The position numbers and the translations under genes were made by a program. The notes under the pieces were generated by a model that did not search any database, was not told the origin of the DNA, and saw only the letters and a program-made list of their open reading frames with translations. This document shows positions 49,525-57,137 of a stretch of 64,000 bases of DNA, one piece after another. Each line of letters starts with the position of its first letter. Position 1 is the stretch's first letter. This DNA is from Pseudacidovorax sp. Lineage in GTDB: Bacteria > Pseudomonadota > Gammaproteobacteria > Burkholderiales > Burkholderiaceae_C. The stretch is taken from contig NZ_JAGOPN010000021.1 in NCBI RefSeq assembly GCF_017991995.1, forward strand, positions 62,001 through 126,000. Direction: 5' to 3'.

Positions 49525-51006
49525 TCAGGCCTCGGCCAGTGGCAGGGCGAGCGTGAAGCGCGCGCCGCCTTCGGGCGGGTTGTCGGCGGCCAGGCTGCCG
49601 CCCTGGCCGGTGGCCAGCGTCTCGCTGAGGCTCAGGCCCAGCCCGAGTCCGCCCGGGCGCGTGCTGACGAAGGGCTGGAAGATGCGCGGCAGCAGCTCGG
49701 GCGCGATGCCCGGCCCGCTGTCGTGGATCTGCAGCAGGCCCTGGCCCTGCTGGCGCAGCACGGCGATGCGGATGCGCCGCGGCGCGTCGGCCGGCCGGCT
49801 CTCCAGCGCCTGCAGCGCGTTGAGCAGCAGGTTGTGGACGATCTGCTCCACCGCCACGGGGTCGGCCTGCACGCGCACCGGCTCCGGGGTGGCGGCCGTC
49901 TCCACCGCCACTTGGCGGCGCGTGCATTCGGGCTCCAGCAGATGCAGGGCATCGCGCACCACATCCTGCAGCGCGACGACGGTGCGCCGCTCGCCGGCCT
50001 GTGCCTCGGGCCGCTCGATGGCGCGGCGCAGGCGCGCGACCACGGCCGCGGCGCGGCGGGCCTGCTCGGCCGCCTGGGCCATGGCGCCTCGGGCGGTGGC
50101 CAGCTCGGGCGGGTCGTCGTCGAGCAGGCGGCGTGCGGCCTGCGTGTTGGCCAGCATGGCGGTGAGGGGCTGGTTGAGCTCGTGCGCCATGCCGGCGGCC
50201 AACTCGCCGAGTGTGTTGAGCCGGCCGACCTGCCCCAGACGCAGCAACTCCTCGGCCCGGCGGCGCCCGGTGCGCTGGCGCTGCCAGGCCTGCAGCACGC
50301 CCAGCGCGAGGGCGACGGCCGCCGCCCACAGCGCCATCGCAGCCCAGGGCAGTTCGGCCCAGCCCACGCGCCGCATCGACACCACCTCGAAGGGCTGGCT
50401 GGCCGAGGCCAGCGTCTTGCGGAAGCCGAAGTGCCAGCCGCCGGCCGCGGTCGCATCGCGGCCGGGTTGCAGCACGAAGGCCTGGCCATCCAGCGTCAGC
50501 ACCGTTCGGGCGGCGGCCGTGCGTGGATCGCTCGGCCATTCCTGCCAGGGCACGGCCGCAGCCAGGTCGATGTCGAGTGCGTAGCTGGTCGGCTCGGCCG
50601 CCATGAGCAGTTGATAACGGCCGGCGGCCAGGTCGATGCGGCTGAGCACCGCCGCCTTGCGGCTGCGCGAGCGGGCTTCGGCGGCGGCCAGTTCCGCATC
50701 GGCCCATGCGGTGCCGGGCGCGCGCCGTTGCACGCGCAGGATGGCGGGATAGACGGCGCTCAGCCGCTGTTCGGGCCGGTCGGCGGCGGCGGACGCCTGG
50801 GCGCCACCCAGCAGCGCCAGCGTGGCCAGCACCGCGTCGTACTGCACCACCTGCTGGCTCAGCAGCCGATGGGCGATGCGGCCTTCGGTGTCGAAGTCGG
50901 CCTGCAGGCGATCGAGTTCGGTCCGCGCCAGCCATGCACCACCCGCCAGCACGGCGGCGAGCCAGGCCAGCAGCCAGGGCAGCAGGAAGCGCAGGGAGCG
51001 GGGCAT
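49525..51006 (-). CDS. DctB-like membrane sensor histidine kinase
   Basis: The 493-residue protein has an N-terminal membrane helix (LLPWLLAWLAAVLAGGAWLA), a periplasmic sensor of about 200 residues, a second helix (AMALWAAAVALALGVLQAW), HisKA with phospho-His in LAAGMAHELNQPLTAMLAN (near residue 295) and HATPase with NLLLNALQALESR, DSGPGIAPELL and GGLGLGLSLSETLA. The HELNQPL motif places it with DctB/FixL-type kinases that sense small acids or redox state. It is divergent from a TetR gene and upstream of its FixJ-like partner. Confidence 0.9.
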   Translation of the reverse strand: MPRSLRFLLPWLLAWLAAVLAGGAWLARTELDRLQADFDTEGRIAHRLLSQQVVQYDAVLATLALLGGAQASAAADRPEQRLSAVYPAILRVQRRAPGTAWADAELAAAEARSRSRKAAVLSRIDLAAGRYQLLMAAEPTSYALDIDLAAAVPWQEWPSDPRTAAARTVLTLDGQAFVLQPGRDATAAGGWHFGFRKTLASASQPFEVVSMRRVGWAELPWAAMALWAAAVALALGVLQAWQRQRTGRRRAEELLRLGQVGRLNTLGELAAGMAHELNQPLTAMLANTQAARRLLDDDPPELATARGAMAQAAEQARRAAAVVARLRRAIERPEAQAGERRTVVALQDVVRDALHLLEPECTRRQVAVETAATPEPVRVQADPVAVEQIVHNLLLNALQALESRPADAPRRIRIAVLRQQGQGLLQIHDSGPGIAPELLPRIFQPFVSTRPGGLGLGLSLSETLATGQGGSLAADNPPEGGARFTLALPLAEA

Positions 51007-51108
51007 CCGGGCATTGTGCCGGTGGGCACCAACACGACCTCTGCCGCGCGACCGAGGTGCTATCGTTTCCGGCCCAGTCCCCGTGGCCTTCCCGCCTCCA
51101 CGTTCGCC

Positions 51109-51855
51109 ATGCCCTCCAAAGCCTCGTCCCCTTCCACCGCGCCGGCGCTGCGCAAGCGCGTGACCCGCAAGGCCGTCGCCGCCTCTGCTGCGCCCGCCGT
51201 GGACGTGGCCATGGACGAGGAAGTCCCTGCGGACGAGGGCGGCGAAGCCGGTACCCGGCTGACCCAGGCCGAGCGCCGCGCGCTGGCCGAGCGGCGCATC
51301 CTGGACGCGGCGCTGGAGTTGGTGGCGCGTCGCGGCTCGGTACGCATGACGCTGGCCGAAGTGGGCGAGGCCGCCGGCTACAGCCGCGGCCTGCCGGCCC
51401 ATCGCTTCGGCAACAAGGCCGGCCTGTTGCAGCGGGTGGTGCTCAACATCGGCGCGCGCTTCGAGGCACGGCGCCTCGCGCTGCCGCAGCACCGTCCTGG
51501 GCTCGACGCGGTGCGCAGTCTGGTCTCCACCTACTTCGTCCGCGACGACACCCGCTGGATCGAGACCCGCGCGCTGCTGGTGATGATGACCGAGGGCTTC
51601 ATGGAGGACTCGGAACTCAACCCCTACATCGGCGAATACATCCGCAGCAGCATCTCGCGGCTGGAGCAGCACATCCGCGACGGCATTGCGCTGGGCGAGA
51701 TCCGTGCCGACATCGACCCGACCACCGCCGCCACGCTGCTGCTCGGCGCGCTGCGCGGCGTGCTGCACCAGCGCCTGGTGCTGGGCGACCTGCGGCTGGA
51801 CAAGGTGCGGGACCTGGCCCTACAGATGGTCGACAGGACCTTGGCGCCGCATTGA
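51109..51855 (+). CDS. TetR-family transcriptional regulator
   Basis: The 248-residue protein has an unusual 50-residue Ala/Lys-rich N-terminal tail, then a TetR helix-turn-helix (ERRILDAALELVARRGSVRM, GEAAGYSRGLPAHRFGNKAG, residues 62-108) and a helical ligand domain with a C-terminal DPTTAATLLLGALRGVLHQR segment seen in regulators of acyl-CoA genes. The ATG at 51109 is the first plausible start; a later one would remove the tail. It is encoded beside the convergent SDR/enoyl-CoA hydratase/acyl-CoA dehydrogenase operon and may repress it. Confidence 0.87.
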   Translation: MPSKASSPSTAPALRKRVTRKAVAASAAPAVDVAMDEEVPADEGGEAGTRLTQAERRALAERRILDAALELVARRGSVRMTLAEVGEAAGYSRGLPAHRFGNKAGLLQRVVLNIGARFEARRLALPQHRPGLDAVRSLVSTYFVRDDTRWIETRALLVMMTEGFMEDSELNPYIGEYIRSSISRLEQHIRDGIALGEIRADIDPTTAATLLLGALRGVLHQRLVLGDLRLDKVRDLALQMVDRTLAPH

Positions 51856-51870
51856 CGGCGGCCGCCGGGC

Positions 51871-52776
51871 TCAGCCGCCGCGGCCCGCCCGCGCGCGAGC
51901 CCAGTCGTCCGGTCCCCAGGCCAGCAGGTCTTCGGCGCCGGAGGTGCGCAGGTGCTGGCCGCCGTCGATGGCGATCATCTCGCCGTTGATATAGGCCGCG
52001 CTGTCGCTCACCAGGAAGGCGGCCAGCTCGGCCAGCTCCGGCGGCCGGCCGACGCGGCCCAGCGGGTTGGCTGGATAAGGGGCGGCAGCCCCGGCCTCAG
52101 CCGCGACGCCAGTGCCTGCGCTCGCCTCCACATTCGGCGCCGCATTGGCAAATGCTCGCCCCGCCGTTGGGTCCAGCGCCTGGCCCGCGCCCGCCGTCGG
52201 GAAGGGCCCGGGTGCGATGGCCACGCTGCGGATGCCGTGCGGACCCCATTCCACGGCCAGGCTGCGCGTCATGGCCAGCAGCCCCGACTTGGCCATGGCC
52301 GAGGGCACGGTGAAGGCGCGACCGGTGCGGGTGGAGGTCGAGAGGATGCTCAGCACCACGCCCGGCCGGCCGCTGTCGATCCAGCGTCGGCCGGCCTGCA
52401 GCGTGCAGTACAGCGCGCCGTGCAGCGTGGGCCCCAGGATGGCGTCGGCCGCGCGGGCGCTCAGGCGTTCGGTCTGCGCGATGAAGGTGGCCGCCGCGTT
52501 GTTGACCAGCACATCGAGCGGGCCTTGCTGCCAGGCTGCATCGAACATGGCTTCGACGGCGGACGGATCGCGCACGTCACAAGTCAGGGTCTGCACATTG
52601 GCGTCGTGGCGTGCCAGGAGGCCGTCGCGTGCGGCCGCCAGCAGCTCGGCCCGGCGGCCGCACAGCACCAGCTGTGCGCCCAGCGCCGCGAAGCGCTCGG
52701 CCATGGCAAGCCCCAGGCCGCTGCCGCCGCCGGTGATGAGGATGCGCCGTCCGCGCAGCAGTCCGTCTTGAAGCAT
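51871..52776 (-). CDS. SDR-family reductase, 2,4-dienoyl-CoA-reductase-like
   Basis: The 301-residue protein has the NAD(P) motif ILITGGGSGLGLAMAERFAA, CDVRDPS, NNAA and the late segment VSDSAAYINGEMIAIDGGQ. The usual Tyr of YxxxK is absent: the active-site stretch reads FTVPSAMAKSG, in which Ser and Lys align with mitochondrial-type 2,4-dienoyl-CoA reductases (VPSAxAKAG). Between PGPFPTAG and NPLGRVG it has an Ala/Gly-rich insert of about 45 residues. It is the last gene of the minus-strand acyl-CoA operon and likely reduces or oxidises an acyl-CoA intermediate. Confidence 0.85.
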   Translation of the reverse strand: MLQDGLLRGRRILITGGGSGLGLAMAERFAALGAQLVLCGRRAELLAAARDGLLARHDANVQTLTCDVRDPSAVEAMFDAAWQQGPLDVLVNNAAATFIAQTERLSARAADAILGPTLHGALYCTLQAGRRWIDSGRPGVVLSILSTSTRTGRAFTVPSAMAKSGLLAMTRSLAVEWGPHGIRSVAIAPGPFPTAGAGQALDPTAGRAFANAAPNVEASAGTGVAAEAGAAAPYPANPLGRVGRPPELAELAAFLVSDSAAYINGEMIAIDGGQHLRTSGAEDLLAWGPDDWARARAGRGG

Positions 52777-52835
52777 GGTGTTGCCCTGGCCCCGCGGTGC
52801 GGGCGTTGTTGCGAAAGAGGAGGCGTGCCGCCGGC

Positions 52836-53624
52836 TTACCGGCCGCTGAACTTCGGCGGCCGGCGCTCGGACATGGCCTGCACGCCCTCGCGGAAGTCCT
52901 CGCTGCGAAAGTGCGCGAACTGCATCTCGCTTTCGCGCGCGACGGCTTCGCGCAGCAGCGGCATCAGTTCGCGCCGCAGCGTGGTGCGGGTGGCCTGCAC
53001 GGCGATGGGCGCCGACAGTGCGATCTCTTGCGCGAGTTCCAGGGCCGCGCCGCGCACGGCCTCGGGCCCATCGACCAGCTCGTCGACCAGGCCCAGCGTG
53101 TGGGCCTGCGTGCCGTCGATGCGCCGGCCGGTGTAGAAGAGCAGGGCGGCCTGCTGCGGACCCACCAGCCGCGGCAGCGTGACCGACAGGCCGAAGCCGG
53201 GATGGAATCCCAGCCGGTTGAAGTTGGCGCTGAAGCGCGCCTGCGGGCAGCTCACGCGAAAGTCCGCGGCCAGCGCGAGGCCCAGTCCGCCGCCGATGGC
53301 CGGCCCGTGCACCGCGGCCACGATGGGCTTGCCGGTGGCGTAGATGCGCAGCGCCTCGGCATAGATCGGGTTGAGTGCGCGCGGGCTGGTGGCTGCCGTG
53401 GCATCGGTGTCGCCGCCGAAGTTGGCACCGGCGCAGAAGGCCGTGCCCTGCGCGGCCAGCACCACGGCGCGGCAGTCGGCATGGGCTTCGAGGTCTTCGA
53501 GCGCATCGGCGATGGCGCGGATCAGCGGCACGTCGAAGAAGTTGTGCGGCGGGCGGCGGATCTCGAGGATGGCGACGTGGCCGTCCATGTCGACGCCGAG
53601 GTCGGTGTGGCTGCGTGGGGGCAT
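52836..53624 (-). CDS. Enoyl-CoA hydratase/isomerase family protein
   Basis: The protein of about 262 residues has the crotonase fold: AILEIRRPPHNFFD, AVVLAAQGTAFCAGANFGGD (oxyanion hole), HGPAIGGGLGLALAADFRVS and FHPGFGLSVTLPRLVG with a PGFG turn. Of the two usual catalytic Glu residues, the positions around PAIGGGLG and NRLGFHPGFG lack obvious Glu, so it may be an isomerase or a different crotonase. The ATG at 53624 fits the family length; an ATG at 53663 in frame is an alternative. It belongs to the operon with two acyl-CoA dehydrogenases. Confidence 0.85.
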   Translation of the reverse strand: MPPRSHTDLGVDMDGHVAILEIRRPPHNFFDVPLIRAIADALEDLEAHADCRAVVLAAQGTAFCAGANFGGDTDATAATSPRALNPIYAEALRIYATGKPIVAAVHGPAIGGGLGLALAADFRVSCPQARFSANFNRLGFHPGFGLSVTLPRLVGPQQAALLFYTGRRIDGTQAHTLGLVDELVDGPEAVRGAALELAQEIALSAPIAVQATRTTLRRELMPLLREAVARESEMQFAHFRSEDFREGVQAMSERRPPKFSGR

Positions 53625-53694
53625 GAAGGTCTCGGGGAATGTGAAGGGAATGCTGGGCGCCATACGCTGAAGCGCGAGACGTCCTCGGCGCAGC

Positions 53695-54786
53695 TCACTC
53701 GGCCGCGGTCACGGAGAACTGCCGCTGCGTCATCGCCGGCCAGAAGCCGGCCGCGCGGGCGCGGATGGCCGCGGCGCCCAGTCGCTGCGCCCACCAGGCA
53801 TCGGCACCATAGGCCGCGCGCCAGGCCCACAGCCGGCGCGTGGCGAAGTGCAGCGCATGCTCGTGCGTGAAGCCGATGGCGCCCAGCACCTGGTGCGCGG
53901 TGGCCGCCACGCGCGTGGCCGCCTCGCCGCAGCGCACCTTGGCCGCAGCCACGCCGAAGTCGGCACGCGCCGCGCGCTCCGCGTCGCCGAGCCTGAAGTC
54001 CAGCCCTGCCGCGCGCACCGCCATGCGGGCCGAGGCCACATCGCCCGCGGCCTGCGCCAGCATCTGCTGCAGCGCCTGGTTCTTGCCGATGGGCCGGCCG
54101 AACTGCACGCGGTCGTTGGCGTACTGGATGGCCTCGGCCAGCGCCCATTCCATGGCGCCGACCATCATGGCCGCATGCAGCAGGGCGGCCGTGCTGCGCA
54201 GTGGCAGCGCGATGCCGAATGCCGAGGCGGGCAGCACCGCGCGCACCGCGACGACTGCCAGGCGCAGGCGGTCGGCGGGCAGGCTGGCGAGGTCCAGGCC
54301 CGGTTCGCAGGTGAGGCCGGTGGCGTCCTTCAGGTCCACCACGGCGATGTCGCCCTGCGGCAGTTGCACGAGTGCCCAGGCGGCATGCCGGCCCCAGGGC
54401 ACGGCCGGCGCCTCGCCGCTCAGGTGGCGACCGTCCGCCGTCAGCGCCAGCGTCTGCCCCGGCCCCGCGTCGATCAGCGTGCCCGGCCCGGCCAGCGGCG
54501 CATGTCCCGTGCAGGCGAGCAGTGCCAGGCCGGCAGCCGTCTCGGCCAGCGGCAACGGTACGCGATGGCGGCCCAGTTCCTCGAAGATCGGCAGCGCCTG
54601 GTCGGGCGTGAGGCCGAAGCCCTGATCGCCCGCGGCCAGCGACGCGGCGAAGCCGGCCTCTTCCACCTGCTGCCAAAGCGCCTGCGGAAAGTCGCCGGCC
54701 TCCACCTGCGTGTTGAGCGCGGCCCCGGCCGCAGCGGCGAACAGGCGCGCGGCGCTGTCCTGGATCATCTGTTGGTCGTCGTTCAT
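53695..54786 (-). CDS. Acyl-CoA dehydrogenase-like subunit (second of a pair)
   Basis: The 363-residue protein is an acyl-CoA dehydrogenase homologue of the short type that pairs with a longer partner. The N-terminal domain is weak (MIQDSAARLF, FGLTPDQALPIFEELGRHR), while the C-terminal domain is typical: YANDRVQFGRPIGKNQALQQ, AKVRCGEAATRVAATAHQVLG and IGFTHEHALHFATRR. The start overlaps the stop of the adjacent acyl-CoA dehydrogenase (ATGA), as in heteromeric steroid-type or carnitine-type dehydrogenases (FadE-like alpha/beta pairs). The catalytic Glu is not evident here, consistent with a structural partner (inference). Confidence 0.87.
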   Translation of the reverse strand: MNDDQQMIQDSAARLFAAAAGAALNTQVEAGDFPQALWQQVEEAGFAASLAAGDQGFGLTPDQALPIFEELGRHRVPLPLAETAAGLALLACTGHAPLAGPGTLIDAGPGQTLALTADGRHLSGEAPAVPWGRHAAWALVQLPQGDIAVVDLKDATGLTCEPGLDLASLPADRLRLAVVAVRAVLPASAFGIALPLRSTAALLHAAMMVGAMEWALAEAIQYANDRVQFGRPIGKNQALQQMLAQAAGDVASARMAVRAAGLDFRLGDAERAARADFGVAAAKVRCGEAATRVAATAHQVLGAIGFTHEHALHFATRRLWAWRAAYGADAWWAQRLGAAAIRARAAGFWPAMTQRQFSVTAAE

Positions 54787-55922
54787 CGCAGGCCCATTCC
54801 TTTCGCGAGCATGCCCCGCAGGATTTCGCGCGTACCGCCGCGCAGGGAGAAGGACGGCGTGGCCAGCACCAGGTGCCGCTGCACGCGCGCCAGGTCGCTC
54901 TCGGGGGGCATGCGGCCGCCGAAGAGTTCGTGCGCCAGGTCGGGCAGGCCCTGCTCCAGGAGTGCGCCCTGGTCCTTGACGGCCGCAGCGGCCAGCCCGG
55001 GGTTCTGGCCCGCGGCCAGCATGCCGGCCACGCCCAGCGACATCTGCCGCAGCGTGGCGTACTGCGCGGCCAGCCGCCCCAGCACCAGCTGGTGGTGCGG
55101 GTTGTCGGCATCGGCGGCGTCCAGCATCTCGAGCATGAGCTGCGTGCTGCTCATGTAGCGCTCGGGACCCGAGCGCTCGAAGGTCAGCTCGGTCGTGACC
55201 TGGTGCCAGCCTTCGCCTTCGGCGCCGATCAGGTGGTGCGCGGGCACGGGCACCTCGTCGAAGGTGACCTCGTTGAACTCGTGCTCGCCCAACTGGTTGA
55301 CGATGGGCCGGATGGTGAGGCCGGGGCTGCGCATGTCCACCAGGAACTGCGACATGCCCGCATGCCGGTCGGCACTGGGTGGTGCGGTGCGCACCAGCGC
55401 GATCATGTAGTGCGCCTTGTGCGCGGCCGAGGTCCACACCTTGCGGCCGCTGATGCGCCAGCCGTCGCCATCGCGCACGGCCCGGGTGCGGATGGAGGCG
55501 AGGTCCGAGCCCGAATCGGGTTCGCTCATGCCGATGCAGAAATGGCACTCGCCCCGCGCGATGCGCGGCAGCAGCTCGGGCGCCAGCACCTCGGGCGAAT
55601 AGCGCATCAGCAGCGGGCCGCTCTGGCGGTCGGCCACCCAGTGGGCCGACACGGGGGCGCCAGCGGCCAGCAGCTCTTCCAGCACCACGTAGCGCTCGAG
55701 CATGGAGCGCTCGCCGCCGCCGTAGCGCCGCGGCCAGGTCATGCCGATCCAGCCGCGTTGGCCGAGGGCTCGGCTGAACTCGGGGCTGTAGCCGGACCAG
55801 TTGCGCGCCCGCTCATGCGGCGGCAGGTCCCCGAGCGTCTGCGCAAGAAAGTCGCGCACCTCGGCGCGGAGCCGCTCGCAGTCGGGCGGCAGTTCGGCCG
55901 GACGGATGTCCAGGGCTTGCAT
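54783..55922 (-). CDS. Acyl-CoA dehydrogenase (first of a pair)
   Basis: The 379-residue flavoprotein has GWIGMTWPRRYGGGERSMLE, the FAD-binding CIGMSEPDSGSDLASIRTRA, ISGRKVWTSAAHKAHYMIAL and a C-terminal TPSFSLRGGTREILRGMLAK with the FAD-contacting GGTxE motif. GGAGA precedes the ATG at 55922. It is first in the minus-strand operon (two dehydrogenases, crotonase, SDR). It introduces a double bond into an acyl-CoA ester, delivering electrons to ETF. The paired arrangement suggests a bulky or branched acyl substrate. Confidence 0.93.
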   Translation of the reverse strand: MQALDIRPAELPPDCERLRAEVRDFLAQTLGDLPPHERARNWSGYSPEFSRALGQRGWIGMTWPRRYGGGERSMLERYVVLEELLAAGAPVSAHWVADRQSGPLLMRYSPEVLAPELLPRIARGECHFCIGMSEPDSGSDLASIRTRAVRDGDGWRISGRKVWTSAAHKAHYMIALVRTAPPSADRHAGMSQFLVDMRSPGLTIRPIVNQLGEHEFNEVTFDEVPVPAHHLIGAEGEGWHQVTTELTFERSGPERYMSSTQLMLEMLDAADADNPHHQLVLGRLAAQYATLRQMSLGVAGMLAAGQNPGLAAAAVKDQGALLEQGLPDLAHELFGGRMPPESDLARVQRHLVLATPSFSLRGGTREILRGMLAKGMGLR

Positions 55923-55987
55923 GGCTTGTCTCCTTCGAAGGTGCGTGCCGGACAGGAGCGTCCGGGTCAACACCTAAAGCAACTTGC

Positions 55988-56001
55988 TTGTTGGTCAACA
56001 A
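55988..56001. promoter_or_regulatory. TetR-type inverted repeat in divergent promoter
   Basis: TTGTTGGTCAACAA has six-base arms around a two-base centre and lies in the most AT-rich part of a 170-base gap between divergent acyl-CoA dehydrogenase and Bug receptor genes. Flanking AGCAACTT and AAGTGCT form a further imperfect dyad. TATAAG (56003-56008) may be a -10 element of the Bug gene. A TetR gene is five genes away; linkage is inference. Confidence 0.6.
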
Positions 56002-56092
56002 ATATAAGTGCTAGAGTCCGCCCAGGCAAGCGAGGTCCACCCCGGGCCTTCCCGGACTTGCGTGAATCCACACCTACAGACGGAGACATCCC

Positions 56093-57082
56093 ATGACCCT
56101 TGAACGTCGCGCCTTCCTGGCTGCGCTGGGCGCCTTCGGCGCCGGCGGCGCGCTGCTGGCGGCCAGTCCGGCCGCCCTGGCCCAGGCGGCCTTTCCCACC
56201 AAGCCGCTGCGCATCGTGGTGCCCTTCACCGCGGGCAGCGGCTCCGACTCGGACTCGCGCTTCTACGGCGACCTGCTCGGCAAGAAGCTGGGCCAGCCGG
56301 TGATCGTGGAGAACCGGCCCGGGGGCAGTGGCCTGATCGCGGTGCAGTCGGTCAAGTCGGCCCCGGCCGACGGCTACAGCATCCTGCTGGCCAGCAACTC
56401 GCCCATGTCGGTCAACCCGGCCGTGATGAAGAGCCTGCCCTACGACCCGTTCAAGGACTTCAAGCCGCTGGTGGGCTCGGCCGTCGGCCCGGCCGCCTTC
56501 GTGGTGAAAGGCGATTCGCCCGCCCACAGCATCCAGGACGTGGTGGCCGCGGCCAAGCGCGAGAAGCGTCCGATCGCTGTAGGCAACTACTCGGCCGGCT
56601 ACCAGCTGGTGGCCGCGTGGCTGGGCACGGCCTCGGGCGCGCAGATCAACCACATCAACTACAAGGGCGGCTCGCAGATGGTCACGGACGTGATCGGCGG
56701 CCAGCTGGAAGTGGCCATCGTCGACCCCTCGGCCTTCGTCGAGATGCAGAAGGAAGGCCGCATTCGCATGCTGGCCGTCACCGGCGCCAAGCGCATGGGC
56801 ACGCTGCCCGCGGTGCCCACCATGATCGAGAGCGGCTTCGCCGACTTCGAGACCTATGTCTGGAGCTCCTTCTTCGTGCGCAGCGAGACGCCCGCCGACA
56901 TCACCCAGAAGCTGATCGGCGCGCTGGCCGAGGTGATGGCACAGCCCGAGGCCGTGGCCTACCGCCAGCAGCGGGGCGCCGACTTCCTGGACCTCAAGGG
57001 CGACGAGATGCGCAAGTTCCAGCAGCGCGAGTACGAGCGCTTCAAGCGCGTGGCCGAAGCGGCCGGCCTGGTGCAGCAATGA
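56093..57082 (+). CDS. Bug-family periplasmic solute-binding protein 3
   Basis: The 329-residue receptor has a leader with ERRAFLAALGAFGAGG resembling a twin-arginine signal, ending AALAQ, followed by FPTKPLRIVVPFTAGSGSDS, VIVENRPGGSGLIAVQSV, APADGYSILLASN and INYKGGSQMVTDVIGGQLEV. It is divergent from the acyl-CoA dehydrogenase operon and shares its operator-bearing promoter. A hairpin with a T run ends its transcript. It presumably binds an acid catabolised by the neighbouring genes; no membrane partners are in the window. Confidence 0.92.
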   Translation: MTLERRAFLAALGAFGAGGALLAASPAALAQAAFPTKPLRIVVPFTAGSGSDSDSRFYGDLLGKKLGQPVIVENRPGGSGLIAVQSVKSAPADGYSILLASNSPMSVNPAVMKSLPYDPFKDFKPLVGSAVGPAAFVVKGDSPAHSIQDVVAAAKREKRPIAVGNYSAGYQLVAAWLGTASGAQINHINYKGGSQMVTDVIGGQLEVAIVDPSAFVEMQKEGRIRMLAVTGAKRMGTLPAVPTMIESGFADFETYVWSSFFVRSETPADITQKLIGALAEVMAQPEAVAYRQQRGADFLDLKGDEMRKFQQREYERFKRVAEAAGLVQQ

Positions 57083-57089
57083 CGATGAC

Positions 57090-57126
57090 CCGGCAGGTGG
57101 ACGCCATGGGCGTGCCGGCCTTTTTT
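57090..57126 (+). terminator. Rho-independent terminator after Bug receptor 3
   Basis: CCGGC (57090-57094) can pair with GCCGG (57114-57118) and, inside, ACGCC (57101-57105) with GGCGT (57109-57113) around an ATG loop, leaving a six-base bulge. Six T residues follow (57121-57126). It lies in the 55-base gap before the CaiB gene, so that gene depends on partial read-through or its own promoter. Confidence 0.7.
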
Positions 57127-57137
57127 CTTTGGATCCC

